A DNA stretch of 10,492 bases. Source: an uncultured Mucilaginibacter sp. (lineage in GTDB: Bacteria > Bacteroidota > Bacteroidia > Sphingobacteriales > Sphingobacteriaceae). The notes beneath the pieces are model-generated. The model ran no database searches. It was not told the origin of the DNA and saw only the letters and a list, made by a program, of their open reading frames with translations. Location of the stretch: contig CAISKH010000193.1 in NCBI GenBank assembly GCA_903885865.1, forward strand, positions 1-10,492, in the 5' to 3' direction. The position numbers and the translations under genes were made by a program. This document shows positions 1 through 6,925 of this stretch, piece after piece (the stretch's first letter is position 1; each line of letters begins with the position of its first letter).

Positions 1-50
1 CCGCAATCGGCATTCCGCCCTCCGCATTCAAAGAAATTACACAGGTTTAA
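1..50 (+). CDS. Possible C-terminal end of an upstream gene (partial)
   Basis: The frame beginning at base 3 is open from the window edge to a TAA at 48-50 and reads AIGIPPSAFKEITQV. The composition is protein-like and the GC content is that of the neighbouring coding DNA, so this may be the last codons of a gene on the same strand as bshA. Fifteen residues are too few to identify a family, and a chance open frame is quite possible. Confidence 0.3.
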   Translation, partial: AIGIPPSAFKEITQV

Positions 51-105
51 CACATTTCCCATAAATTGCTGTTAAACTTGCATTTTGAAAAGTTAACCCG
101 CAACA

Positions 106-1245
106 ATGAAAATCGGAATAGTTTGTTATCCAACCTTTGGCGGCAGCGGGGTTGTAGCTACAGAGTTGGGTAAGGCCCTTGCCGATAATGGCCACCAGGT
201 TCATTTTATTACCTATAATCAGCCGGCCCGGTTAGATTTTTTTTCTGAAAATCTTTTCTACCACGAAGTTTCTGTATCCAAATACCCGCTGTTTGATTAT
301 CCGCCGTATGAGCTGGCACTGGCCAGCCGCCTGGTGGATGTGGTGCGTTTTGAAAAACTGGATATTTTGCACGTGCATTATGCCATCCCGCATGCTTCGG
401 CGGCGTTTATGGCTAAGCAGATATTATTGACCTACGGTATATATATCCCTGTAGTAACCACTTTACACGGCACAGATATTACGCTGGTAGGGAAAGACCG
501 CACCTATAAACCGGTGGTAACTTTCTCCATCAATAAATCAGACGGGGTTACAGCGGTATCTGAAAATTTAAGGCACGATACCTACGAGTTTTTTGAAATT
601 GAGAATGACATCAGGGTAATACCTAACTTTATAGACCTGAAACGTTTTAACCTGCAGGCGAAGGACCATTTTAAAAAGGCCATAGCCCCGCAAGGCGAAA
701 AAATACTGATACATACTTCTAATTTCCGCAAGGTAAAACGTACCGAAGATGTGGTACGGATATTTGCCAAAGTGCGCGAAAAAATACCGTCAAAACTATT
801 AATGGTTGGCGATGGCGGCGAACGAAGTGACTGCGAACAGCTATGCCGCGACCTGGGCGTTGGCGACGATACCCGCTTTTTAGGCAAGCAGGACGCGATA
901 GAAGAGATACTGTCAGTATCCGACCTGTTTTTGATGCCCTCGCAGTCGGAAAGTTTTGGTTTGGCGGCATTGGAGGCCATGGCCTGCAAAGTGCCGGTAG
1001 TAAGCTCGAACGTTGGTGGCCTGCCCGAACTGAATGTTGACGGCGTAACCGGTTTCCTGAAAGATGTTGGCGATATACAGGGTATGGCCGACAGCGCCTT
1101 TTATATTCTGGAAGATGAAAAAAGACTGGCAACCTTCAAAGAAAATGCCCTTGCCCGCGCCAAAGAATTTGACCTGGCCCGGATACTGCCGCTGTATGAG
1201 AATTATTATATAGAGGTGATAGAAAAAAGCCGGGTGAAGGCTTAA
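106..1245 (+). CDS. bshA: N-acetyl-alpha-D-glucosaminyl L-malate synthase (bacillithiol biosynthesis)
   Basis: A family 4 glycosyltransferase of 379 residues, the usual BshA length. BshA transfers N-acetylglucosamine from UDP-GlcNAc to L-malate, the first step of bacillithiol synthesis in the cytosol. The N-terminal Rossmann domain opens with MKIGIVCYPTFGGSGVVATE, including the GGSG loop (residues 12-15), followed by HVHYAIPHA and TTLHGTDITLVG (about 118-129). The C-terminal domain has the GT4 E-x7-E motif at E282 and E290 (SESFGLAALEAMA), which binds the sugar nucleotide. These blocks are characteristic of BshA rather than of generic GT4 enzymes. The ATG at 106 gives the conserved N-terminus. 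There is no Shine-Dalgarno sequence, as is usual in Bacteroidota. A one-mismatch -7 box (TAAACTTG, 73-80) lies upstream without a convincing -33 element. bshB and bshC are not in the window. Confidence 0.93.
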   Translation: MKIGIVCYPTFGGSGVVATELGKALADNGHQVHFITYNQPARLDFFSENLFYHEVSVSKYPLFDYPPYELALASRLVDVVRFEKLDILHVHYAIPHASAAFMAKQILLTYGIYIPVVTTLHGTDITLVGKDRTYKPVVTFSINKSDGVTAVSENLRHDTYEFFEIENDIRVIPNFIDLKRFNLQAKDHFKKAIAPQGEKILIHTSNFRKVKRTEDVVRIFAKVREKIPSKLLMVGDGGERSDCEQLCRDLGVGDDTRFLGKQDAIEEILSVSDLFLMPSQSESFGLAALEAMACKVPVVSSNVGGLPELNVDGVTGFLKDVGDIQGMADSAFYILEDEKRLATFKENALARAKEFDLARILPLYENYYIEVIEKSRVKA

Positions 1246-1251
1246 GCGGAG

Positions 1252-1293
1252 GTGAAAGGTAAAGGGCGAAAGGTAAAAGGTTAAAGGTTTTTG
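1252..1293 (+). repeat. Degenerate 7-bp tandem repeat, about six units
   Basis: After the bshA stop the DNA reads in 7-base steps: GTGAAAG, GTAAAGG, GCGAAAG, GTAAAAG, GTTAAAG, GTTTTTG (1252-1293). The consensus is near GTRAAAG. The units are degenerate but keep phase, which indicates an old slippage-derived array. The array sits wholly between bshA and the hpt promoter and encodes nothing evident. Confidence 0.7.
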
Positions 1294-1319
1294 CAGGGAT
1301 CATTATAACCGGTTATTGT

Positions 1320-1350
1320 TTTGGCAATTTGGGTATTCCTGTTATCTTCG
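1320..1350 (+). promoter_or_regulatory. Bacteroidota-type promoter for hpt
   Basis: TTTG at 1320-1323, a 19-base spacer, then TATCTTCG at 1343-1350, which has one mismatch to TAnnTTTG. The -7 box ends only four bases before the hpt ATG at 1355, so transcription would begin at or next to the start codon. Confidence 0.5.
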
Positions 1351-1354
1351 TTTT

Positions 1355-1894
1355 ATGAATATAAAAATTGCCGATCTCGAATTTGAACCGTTTATCTCAG
1401 GCGAAGCCATCCAGGCCCGTATCAAAGAAATTGCTGCCGAACTTAACGCGGACTATGCCGATAAAACCCCCATTTTTGTAGGCGTACTCAACGGCTGTTT
1501 TATGTTTATGGCCGACCTGGTACGGCATATGAATATACCCTGCGAGGTGGCTTTTACCAGGCTATCATCGTATCACGGCGGCGTAACCAGCTCGCGCAAA
1601 ATAAGCCACGACCTGGAGCTATTGGTTGATATTGCCAACCGGCACATCATTATTGCCGAAGATATTGTTGATACTGGCAACACCCTCGATTATTTGGTTG
1701 ATAAATTAAAAGAACGCAACCCGGCCTCTATAACCGTATGCGCCCTGCTGCTAAAACCGGATGCTATTGAATATAGCATTGAAGAATTAACCCATGTGGC
1801 CTTCCAGATACCTAATGAGTTTGTAGTAGGTTATGGCCTGGATTATATGGAGTTAGGTAGGAATTTAGAGGGGATTTATAGGAGGGTGGTTTAA
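1355..1894 (+). CDS. hpt: Hypoxanthine phosphoribosyltransferase (purine salvage)
   Basis: A type I phosphoribosyltransferase of 179 residues, the normal size for bacterial Hpt. It converts hypoxanthine or guanine plus PRPP to IMP or GMP in the cytosol. The PRPP-binding signature EDIVDTGNTL spans E102-L111, with the adjacent acidic pair E102-D103. Loop I is VGVLNGCFMFM, and the flexible loop carries SSYHGGVTSSRK, with S72-Y73 being the conserved Ser-Tyr pair of this family. The frame extends upstream to a TTG at 1316, but the ATG at 1355 gives the family's usual N-terminus, and the extra 13 codons would lie inside the promoter. The next gene starts directly after the stop codon, which suggests co-transcription. 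Assignment to hypoxanthine/guanine rather than another 6-oxopurine enzyme rests on overall pattern. Confidence 0.95.
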   Translation: MNIKIADLEFEPFISGEAIQARIKEIAAELNADYADKTPIFVGVLNGCFMFMADLVRHMNIPCEVAFTRLSSYHGGVTSSRKISHDLELLVDIANRHIIIAEDIVDTGNTLDYLVDKLKERNPASITVCALLLKPDAIEYSIEELTHVAFQIPNEFVVGYGLDYMELGRNLEGIYRRVV

Positions 1895-2404
1895 ATGAAA
1901 AAGCAAAAGTTTTTCACTTTAACCCTTTTATTATTTTCAGTTTATCATGGTACAGGCCAAACGTTGATTAACAAAGTCTGTAAACACCCGTTCTCCAATC
2001 CTGCAAGGCAGGATGTATTTATGCTTTCACTTACCGGCAAATCTGTTTTAAAAGGAAAGGTTACCTTAAAAATAATCAATTTTAAAGGTAAAGAAATTTA
2101 TAAAGAATTATATACTTCCAGGGATTTATTAGCGGATATGGAAGATGTATTAACGGATAAGCAAAAGATCGATACTATCAAGAATAGAATGAGCCATTTT
2201 TTTGATGAAAACAATTTTTCAAAGCCCGCAATAGGCCCAACTGATAAATACGATGAGGATGACAATGATATAAAAACCTGGAAAGATATAAAATCAGATA
2301 AAAGTGCAATCGGGTTTACCTATTCAATATATTATGAAAGCACTCTTGGAATTGCCTGGTCTAAAAGGAAAAATGAAGTTGTGACCTATTTTCACTTCGA
2401 TTAA
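1895..2404 (+). CDS. Small secreted protein of unknown function
   Basis: A 169-residue protein that I do not recognise. Residues 1-21 look like a Sec signal peptide: MKKQK basic start, hydrophobic core TLTLLLFSV, and a likely cleavage site near YHGTGQ. There is no lipobox cysteine, so a periplasmic or exported soluble protein is expected. The mature part is about 148 residues, rich in Lys, Asp and Ile, with alternating hydrophobic stretches suggesting beta structure and an acidic patch DEDDND near residue 125. It begins with no gap after the hpt stop (TAA then ATG), so it is probably translated from the hpt transcript. Its DNA is much more AT-rich than bshA: 2041-2100 has 12 G/C of 60, while 841-900 has 36 of 60. 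That contrast suggests recent acquisition or relaxed selection. Confidence 0.75.
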   Translation: MKKQKFFTLTLLLFSVYHGTGQTLINKVCKHPFSNPARQDVFMLSLTGKSVLKGKVTLKIINFKGKEIYKELYTSRDLLADMEDVLTDKQKIDTIKNRMSHFFDENNFSKPAIGPTDKYDEDDNDIKTWKDIKSDKSAIGFTYSIYYESTLGIAWSKRKNEVVTYFHFD

Positions 2405-2467
2405 ACGAACCCTGTTCCGACACAGACAGCAGAAGGAAATTGGGTTATAAAGGTTTTGGCCAATATA

Positions 2468-3667
2468 TCACAAACAACTCTCATAAAAGCGTACCAAATG
2501 TTCGGTTACTACCTTTATATCATGCTCCTTTTCTATTAAGCGGCGTGCGTTCCGGCCCACGTGTTTGCAGTATTCTTCGTCGGTTATGCAGCGTTGCATG
2601 GCGTCGAAAAATTCTTCGTGGTTATTGGCTATAAGTATATTACTGCCATTCTTAACATTTATCCCCTCGGCGCCAAGCGAGGTAGAGATAATGCACTTCT
2701 GCATAGCCATGCCCTCAACAATTTTAACCCGCATGCCCCCGGCTGAGAGTAATGGGACGATCATGATGGCTTTGCTGTTTACAAATTCCAAAGCGTCATC
2801 CACTTCGCCCTGTATAAATATTTTGCCTAATGCCTCGTAATCATCAAAACGGTCGGGTATGTCGTTGCCGGCTACGTACAGCCTTACGGGGAGGTCGCCT
2901 TCTGTCAGGTCCTTAAAAAAGTTATCCAGGAACCATTCAATACCCTCGCGGTTAGGCAGCCAATCCAGCGAACCCAAAAAAAACAGGCTCGGGAATTCGG
3001 TTTTGCTATAATCGGGTACATATTTTTCAAGCCTTAACCCTACCGGTATTATTTCTACCGGGGCCTTAATGCCGTAGCCTTGTATGGTGGTTTTATCCTG
3101 TTGGGTAAATACCGCTATGGCATCAAATTTGGTTAACTGTTCCAGTTCATAATTTTTTATCCGCCGGGCGTGCATCCTTAGGTATGATTTTTTAAACGGA
3201 TCAACCTTTTGCTGCGATAACCTTTCCCATATCTGGTTCTCGATATTATGCGCCCGGTAAATAAGTTTTGCCCGGGAGTGTTTACGCACTGCGGAAAGAT
3301 ATAAGGAAACCAGCAAACCTTCAAACTGGATAATATCATAAGCAGTGTTTCTCAGCTCACCTATCAACAGGCGTTCAAACCCGGGATCGTAATAGCGGTC
3401 GATATTAAAGGATGTTTTACTGAATAAATTTAACGCAACACCAAACAGCGTAACCGTGGTATCAATATCATAGGCGCGGTATTTTATTTTCCCCACCAGG
3501 TCATCATCGGGCAAATGATTTTCATGGTTGTTCTTTTTTGCGTTAAGGGCCACTAACGAAACCTCATGTCCCGAACTAACCAACCCTTTAATGGTATTGG
3601 ATACCACAATGGCGTAGCCCCCATTTTGCGGAAATGGGACACGATGGGTTAGTATTAATATCTTCAA
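2468..3667 (-). CDS. Family 4 glycosyltransferase (exopolysaccharide type, PslH-like)
   Basis: A GT-B fold glycosyltransferase of 399 residues. The N-terminal domain starts MKILILTHRVPFPQNGGYAI, with the G16-G17 loop of GT4 enzymes, and continues through a donor/acceptor cleft region containing YRAHNIENQIWERL. The C-terminal nucleotide-sugar domain has GSLDWLPNREGIEWF and SAGGMRVKIVEGMAM, where E318 is the second Glu of E-x7-E. The first Glu position is Gly (G310), as is common in the PslH/TuaH-like branch used in surface polysaccharide assembly. The start must be TTG at 3667-3665: an in-frame stop lies at 3682-3680, no ATG intervenes, and the first internal Met is near residue 165. The protein ends convergently to the secreted-protein gene. 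Sugar donor and acceptor cannot be told from sequence. Confidence 0.85.
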   Translation of the reverse strand: MKILILTHRVPFPQNGGYAIVVSNTIKGLVSSGHEVSLVALNAKKNNHENHLPDDDLVGKIKYRAYDIDTTVTLFGVALNLFSKTSFNIDRYYDPGFERLLIGELRNTAYDIIQFEGLLVSLYLSAVRKHSRAKLIYRAHNIENQIWERLSQQKVDPFKKSYLRMHARRIKNYELEQLTKFDAIAVFTQQDKTTIQGYGIKAPVEIIPVGLRLEKYVPDYSKTEFPSLFFLGSLDWLPNREGIEWFLDNFFKDLTEGDLPVRLYVAGNDIPDRFDDYEALGKIFIQGEVDDALEFVNSKAIMIVPLLSAGGMRVKIVEGMAMQKCIISTSLGAEGINVKNGSNILIANNHEEFFDAMQRCITDEEYCKHVGRNARRLIEKEHDIKVVTEHLVRFYESCL

Positions 3668-3683
3668 TGAATTCGGTTTTTAA

Positions 3684-3714
3684 CAAAAATACTTTAATTA
3701 AAGTATCCCGGCAA
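3684..3714 (-). promoter_or_regulatory. Bacteroidota-type promoter for the family 4 glycosyltransferase
   Basis: On the minus strand TTG (3714-3712) is followed after 20 bases by TATTTTTG (3691-3684), an exact TAnnTTTG. The box ends 16 bases before the TTG start codon at 3667. An 18-bp palindrome occupies the promoter-proximal part of the spacer and overlaps the first three bases of the -7 box. Confidence 0.6.
3689..3706. repeat. 18-bp perfect palindrome inside a promoter (candidate operator)
   Basis: ATACTTTAATTAAAGTAT reads identically on both strands. It lies between the -33 and -7 elements of the glycosyltransferase promoter, a classic repressor position. An alternative reading is an intrinsic terminator for rnhB: a 7-bp stem with an AATT loop is followed on the minus strand by TTTTG. 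The stem is entirely A/T except for one C-G pair on each arm, so a terminator would be weak. Confidence 0.5.
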
Positions 3715-3779
3715 GGTGTAAACCATGCTACTATTTGACTTACTATCAGTTTAAAGTAAAAATCTTTCCACAAAATTCA

Positions 3780-4379
3780 TTATATCAAGGTTTCATCCTG
3801 TTCGGCCGATACACGAAAAGTGCGGCGGTGGTAAGGGGTAAAGCCGATCTTTAAAATAGTTTCGCGGTGCTTGTTGGTGGGGTAGCCTTTGTTGGTATGC
3901 CAGCCGTATTCGGGATGCTCGGCGGCTATTTGTTTCATATAATCGTCGCGGTAAGTTTTTGCGAGTATTGAGGCCGCCGCAATGCTGAAATATTTACAAT
4001 CGCCCTCAACTATACATTGATGCGGGATAGCTTCATATCTATTAAAACGGTTACCATCAATAATTAAAAACCCTGGCCTTAAAGCCAGTTTAGCTATGGC
4101 CCTGTGCATAGCCAGGAAGGAAGCATTCAAAATATTTATTTCATCTATCTCTATATTATCAACTATCCCTACCGCATGGGCGATGGCCCGCTGTTCAATC
4201 TCTATCCGCAGCTCATAGCGTACATTTTCGGGCAGTTGTTTCGAGTCGTTAAGCAATGTATGGTCAAAATCATGCGGCAATATTACGGCGGCGGCAAAAA
4301 CAGGGCCTGCCAGGCATCCGCGGCCGGCCTCGTCACATCCCGCCTCTATTAATTCATGCTGATACCTTGCTGATAACAT
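3780..4379 (-). CDS. rnhB: Ribonuclease HII
   Basis: A 199-residue RNase HII, which removes ribonucleotides misincorporated in DNA and cleaves RNA in RNA-DNA hybrids. The signature AGCDEAGRGCLAGPV near the N-terminus carries catalytic D16 and E17. D108 in LIIDGNRF and D127 in VEGDCKYFSIAAASILAK complete the DEDD metal-binding set. The C-terminal block YGWHTNKGYPTNKHRE is also typical. The length matches the compact bacterial enzyme. The ATG at 4379 is the only sensible start and is preceded by a strong promoter match at 4399-4428, so the gene is likely transcribed separately from the phosphatase gene upstream of it. Confidence 0.95.
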   Translation of the reverse strand: MLSARYQHELIEAGCDEAGRGCLAGPVFAAAVILPHDFDHTLLNDSKQLPENVRYELRIEIEQRAIAHAVGIVDNIEIDEINILNASFLAMHRAIAKLALRPGFLIIDGNRFNRYEAIPHQCIVEGDCKYFSIAAASILAKTYRDDYMKQIAAEHPEYGWHTNKGYPTNKHRETILKIGFTPYHRRTFRVSAEQDETLI

Positions 4380-4398
4380 CTGCTTTAAACGCTCAATG

Positions 4399-4428
4399 CA
4401 AAATTATTATTACCCGTTAAATAAACAA
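4399..4428 (-). promoter_or_regulatory. Bacteroidota-type promoter for rnhB
   Basis: On the minus strand TTG (4428-4426), a 19-base spacer, then TAATTTTG (4406-4399), an exact TAnnTTTG. It ends 19 bases before the rnhB ATG. Both elements and the spacing fit the Bacteroidota housekeeping sigma factor consensus. Confidence 0.6.
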
Positions 4429-4470
4429 TACTTTGATCCAATGGCACCTCGGTAAGGCAGTATGACTTAT

Positions 4471-5709
4471 TTAAAAAATGCGCAAAGTAAGCAGGGTAAT
4501 ATCGTCAATTCGTTTACCTTTTACGCCTATGTTTAAATGATCCATAAGTGCCTGGTTAAAATTATCGGGCGATAATTCACCATTGGCTAATACAAAATCT
4601 ATTAATGCCTGTTCATTCCATGTTTTATCGCCGTAAGGTTCAAAATCGAGCAAGCCATCAGTATAATTTACCAGCAGGCTGCCCGGCTCTATATCTATTT
4701 CCCCCTCGTTTAAAAAAGGCAGCTGCTCAAAGGCACCTATCATGGTAGTGCCTAAATTAAGCGGAATTGCCTCGCCCTCAGAATATAATATGGTTGCGTT
4801 ATGCCCGGCATTAATATAATTGAGCCTGCGTGTTTGCTCATTATATTTTGCAATAAATAAAGTGATGAACCTTTCGCCCTGGGTATTAGAAATTACTTTC
4901 TGATTAAGGCGGTCAACAATATTGGTGAGGTCATCTTCCACTGCCGCCCATGCATGAAGGCTGGCCTGGAAATTAGCCATAAGCAAAGCCGCCGATATGC
5001 CCTTGCCTGATACGTCGGCAACACACCATAAAAACTCATGGTCATTTAACCGTATAAAATCATAATAATCGCCGCCGATATTTTGATGGGGCAGATATTT
5101 GGCGCCAATTTCAACGCTTTCATCCTTATGCATCCTTAACGGAATAAGCATATTTTGCACTTCTGCGGCCAGTTCCATTTCGCGCCGGAAACGTTCGGTT
5201 TGCAACCTTTCACGAAACAATTTTTTATTCTCCAACGCTACTACAACCACATTTATCATGGTTTGAATAAAATTCAGGTCATTGCTCAGCATTTCTCCGG
5301 TGGTATTAAAATCACCTACCAGTGCAAATGCAAGGGCCTTGCTTTTATGATATATCGGGATAAAATAATCGTACTTTTTAAGAATAGGGTTGGTATTTCC
5401 GGCCAAAGCTTCGGGAGCCCTTATTTTGCTTAATGTTAAGCAGGCGCGGTTTAATAAGCCTACAGGCTCAATGTCTCCGCCGTATTTGGAGATACAGATG
5501 TAGTTGTTTTCTTTTTCTATTAAAAACCTGAACTTGCCAACCTGGAGGTAATTTTGAAGGATTACTTCGAGCATTTGTATTAATATAGACGTTGGCGTGT
5601 TTTTGTTGATAGCCCTTGTTACCTCTAACAGGGAGTTTAATTCAGACTGCCTTTTTAACAGCAGTCTAATTAATTCATCTTCACCAGAGGGCTGTCCTAT
5701 ATTTTGCAT
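4471..5709 (-). CDS. GAF-SpoIIE (PP2C) serine/threonine phosphatase, RsbU-like
   Basis: A 412-residue cytosolic signalling phosphatase with no transmembrane segment. Residues from about 20 to 165 look like a GAF-type sensor domain. A charged helical linker follows, ending in the AAEVQNMLIP motif that commonly precedes SpoIIE-type phosphatase domains. The PP2C core has GGDYYDF (D214, D217), ADVSGKG (D232), NAGHN, YTDG (D351) and DDITLL (D402, D403), so the metal-binding acidic residues appear intact and the enzyme should be active. Related RsbU/SpoIIE phosphatases dephosphorylate STAS-domain anti-anti-sigma proteins. No STAS or anti-sigma kinase gene is present here, so its partner is unknown. 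It starts 39 bases after the permease gene on the same strand and may be co-transcribed with it. Its ligand is not apparent. Confidence 0.88.
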   Translation of the reverse strand: MQNIGQPSGEDELIRLLLKRQSELNSLLEVTRAINKNTPTSILIQMLEVILQNYLQVGKFRFLIEKENNYICISKYGGDIEPVGLLNRACLTLSKIRAPEALAGNTNPILKKYDYFIPIYHKSKALAFALVGDFNTTGEMLSNDLNFIQTMINVVVVALENKKLFRERLQTERFRREMELAAEVQNMLIPLRMHKDESVEIGAKYLPHQNIGGDYYDFIRLNDHEFLWCVADVSGKGISAALLMANFQASLHAWAAVEDDLTNIVDRLNQKVISNTQGERFITLFIAKYNEQTRRLNYINAGHNATILYSEGEAIPLNLGTTMIGAFEQLPFLNEGEIDIEPGSLLVNYTDGLLDFEPYGDKTWNEQALIDFVLANGELSPDNFNQALMDHLNIGVKGKRIDDITLLTLRIF

Positions 5710-5748
5710 TTGGGGTGTAGTGGGCTAAAATTAGAGAAAAAATATAAT

Positions 5749-6858
5749 TTAAATGAGATTACTTTGTGATTTTATGTCAAAAGCATCTCTAAGCCCTACA
5801 GTTACCAGGTTAAACGCGTATACAATCAGCATAATAGCCACTCCCGGAATAATGGACAAATAGGCCGAATCCATAACAATATAGCCATAATGTTCCTTGA
5901 TCATGCTCCCCCATGTAGGCATTGGCGGCTGGGCCCCGAAACCTAAAAAGCTAAGTCCGGCCTCCAGTAATATTGCTGACGCGAAATTGGATGAGGCCAT
6001 TACCAGTATTGATCCGGCTATATTAGGTAAAATATGCCTGCGGATGATACGCGCGTTGTTATAGCCTAATGACCGCGCCGCTTCAATATATTCCGTTTGC
6101 TTTACGCTTAATACCTGGCCGCGCACAAGGCGGGCCACTTCAACCCACATGGATAAACCAACGGCTATAAATATTTGCCATAAACCTTTGCCTAAAGCGA
6201 ATGATATGGCAATAACCAGCAGCAAGGCAGGCAACGCCCATAATATATTCATCAACCAGCTTAATGAGGCGTCTATCCATCCGCCAAAATAACCGGCTAT
6301 TGCCCCTACGGTTACCCCAATAAGCAGGCTGATAATAACGGCCATTAAACCCACGGAAAGCGATATCCGTGCCCCTAATATTAACCGGCTAAGCAGGTCG
6401 CGACCATAAACATCGGTGCCCAGCCAAAAAGTTTTATAAATAATAAAGGCTGACGGCCCCTTAGCTAATATAGATGCGGGTAGTTTATAGGTTTTCTTTT
6501 CAGGCTTGTCTTCATCCCCAATATACTCGCTAACCTGAACAGCGTCTTTTAAAACGCGATAGCTGGTTATGGGTATATCCCGGTAAAAGGATGGCTGACC
6601 AAACAGCATTTTGGTAAACAGGTTAACGGTATCTATATGCTCCGCTTTTTTAATCCGCAGCATCATGAATTTTGCGCCCGGCTTTTTAATACTTAACTGA
6701 ATAGTTTGATTATTGGCCATTGGGGTTTGGTCGGGCATTATTAAATATCCCAGTAGCGCTATCACCAGGGTAACCATGATAAACAAAAGGCCCCCAACAG
6801 CAAATTTATTGCGTTTAAATATTTTCCAGGTGCGCTGTGCGGGTGTAAGTTCGGCCAA
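5749..6858 (-). CDS. ABC transporter permease, DppC/OppC family
   Basis: A 369-residue inner-membrane subunit of a peptide/nickel-type ABC importer. A short cytoplasmic N-terminus containing FKRNKFAVGG leads into TM1 (about 20-42). A roughly 105-residue mostly extracytoplasmic insertion follows, then FWLGTDVYGRDLLSR (G147-T148-D149), the usual entry to the transport domain, and about five more membrane segments. The cytoplasmic EAA loop that docks the ATPase reads EAARSLG (E259-G265), followed by RRHILPN. The long insertion and length are normal for Bacteroidota DppC proteins. The start must be TTG at 6858: an in-frame stop lies at 6882-6880 and the first internal Met lies within TM1. No DppB, ATPase or binding-protein gene is adjacent, so its substrate is unknown; peptides are a guess from the family. 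Confidence 0.9.
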   Translation of the reverse strand: MAELTPAQRTWKIFKRNKFAVGGLLFIMVTLVIALLGYLIMPDQTPMANNQTIQLSIKKPGAKFMMLRIKKAEHIDTVNLFTKMLFGQPSFYRDIPITSYRVLKDAVQVSEYIGDEDKPEKKTYKLPASILAKGPSAFIIYKTFWLGTDVYGRDLLSRLILGARISLSVGLMAVIISLLIGVTVGAIAGYFGGWIDASLSWLMNILWALPALLLVIAISFALGKGLWQIFIAVGLSMWVEVARLVRGQVLSVKQTEYIEAARSLGYNNARIIRRHILPNIAGSILVMASSNFASAILLEAGLSFLGFGAQPPMPTWGSMIKEHYGYIVMDSAYLSIIPGVAIMLIVYAFNLVTVGLRDAFDIKSQSNLI

Positions 6859-6925
6859 CTGTATACTATTCCTTTTTGGCTAAATATCGCTTAATTAAGG
6901 GGAATTGGCAAATCGAGACGTTAAG

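Noticed and set aside
582..1132. Minus-strand and shifted-frame open frames inside bshA
   Set aside because: They lie wholly within a well-conserved gene, have low-complexity Ser/Arg-rich translations and no family pattern.
1316..1354. TTG-initiated upstream extension of hpt by 13 codons
   Set aside because: The extension lies inside the promoter, its residues are not family-like, and ATG at 1355 gives the normal N-terminus.
2405..2535. Continued open reading after the secreted-protein stop (TNPVPTQTAEG...) suggesting a readthrough or truncated gene
   Set aside because: It runs antisense into the glycosyltransferase gene, the upstream protein ends naturally, and no family match supports an extension.
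3588..3773. A 61-codon minus-strand open frame crossing the start of the family 4 glycosyltransferase
   Set aside because: It overlaps the promoter and the conserved N-terminus of the glycosyltransferase in another frame, and its translation has no recognisable pattern.
6890..6899. CTTAATTAAG palindrome upstream of the permease gene
   Set aside because: Only 10 bases, AT-rich, with no promoter elements around it; likely chance.
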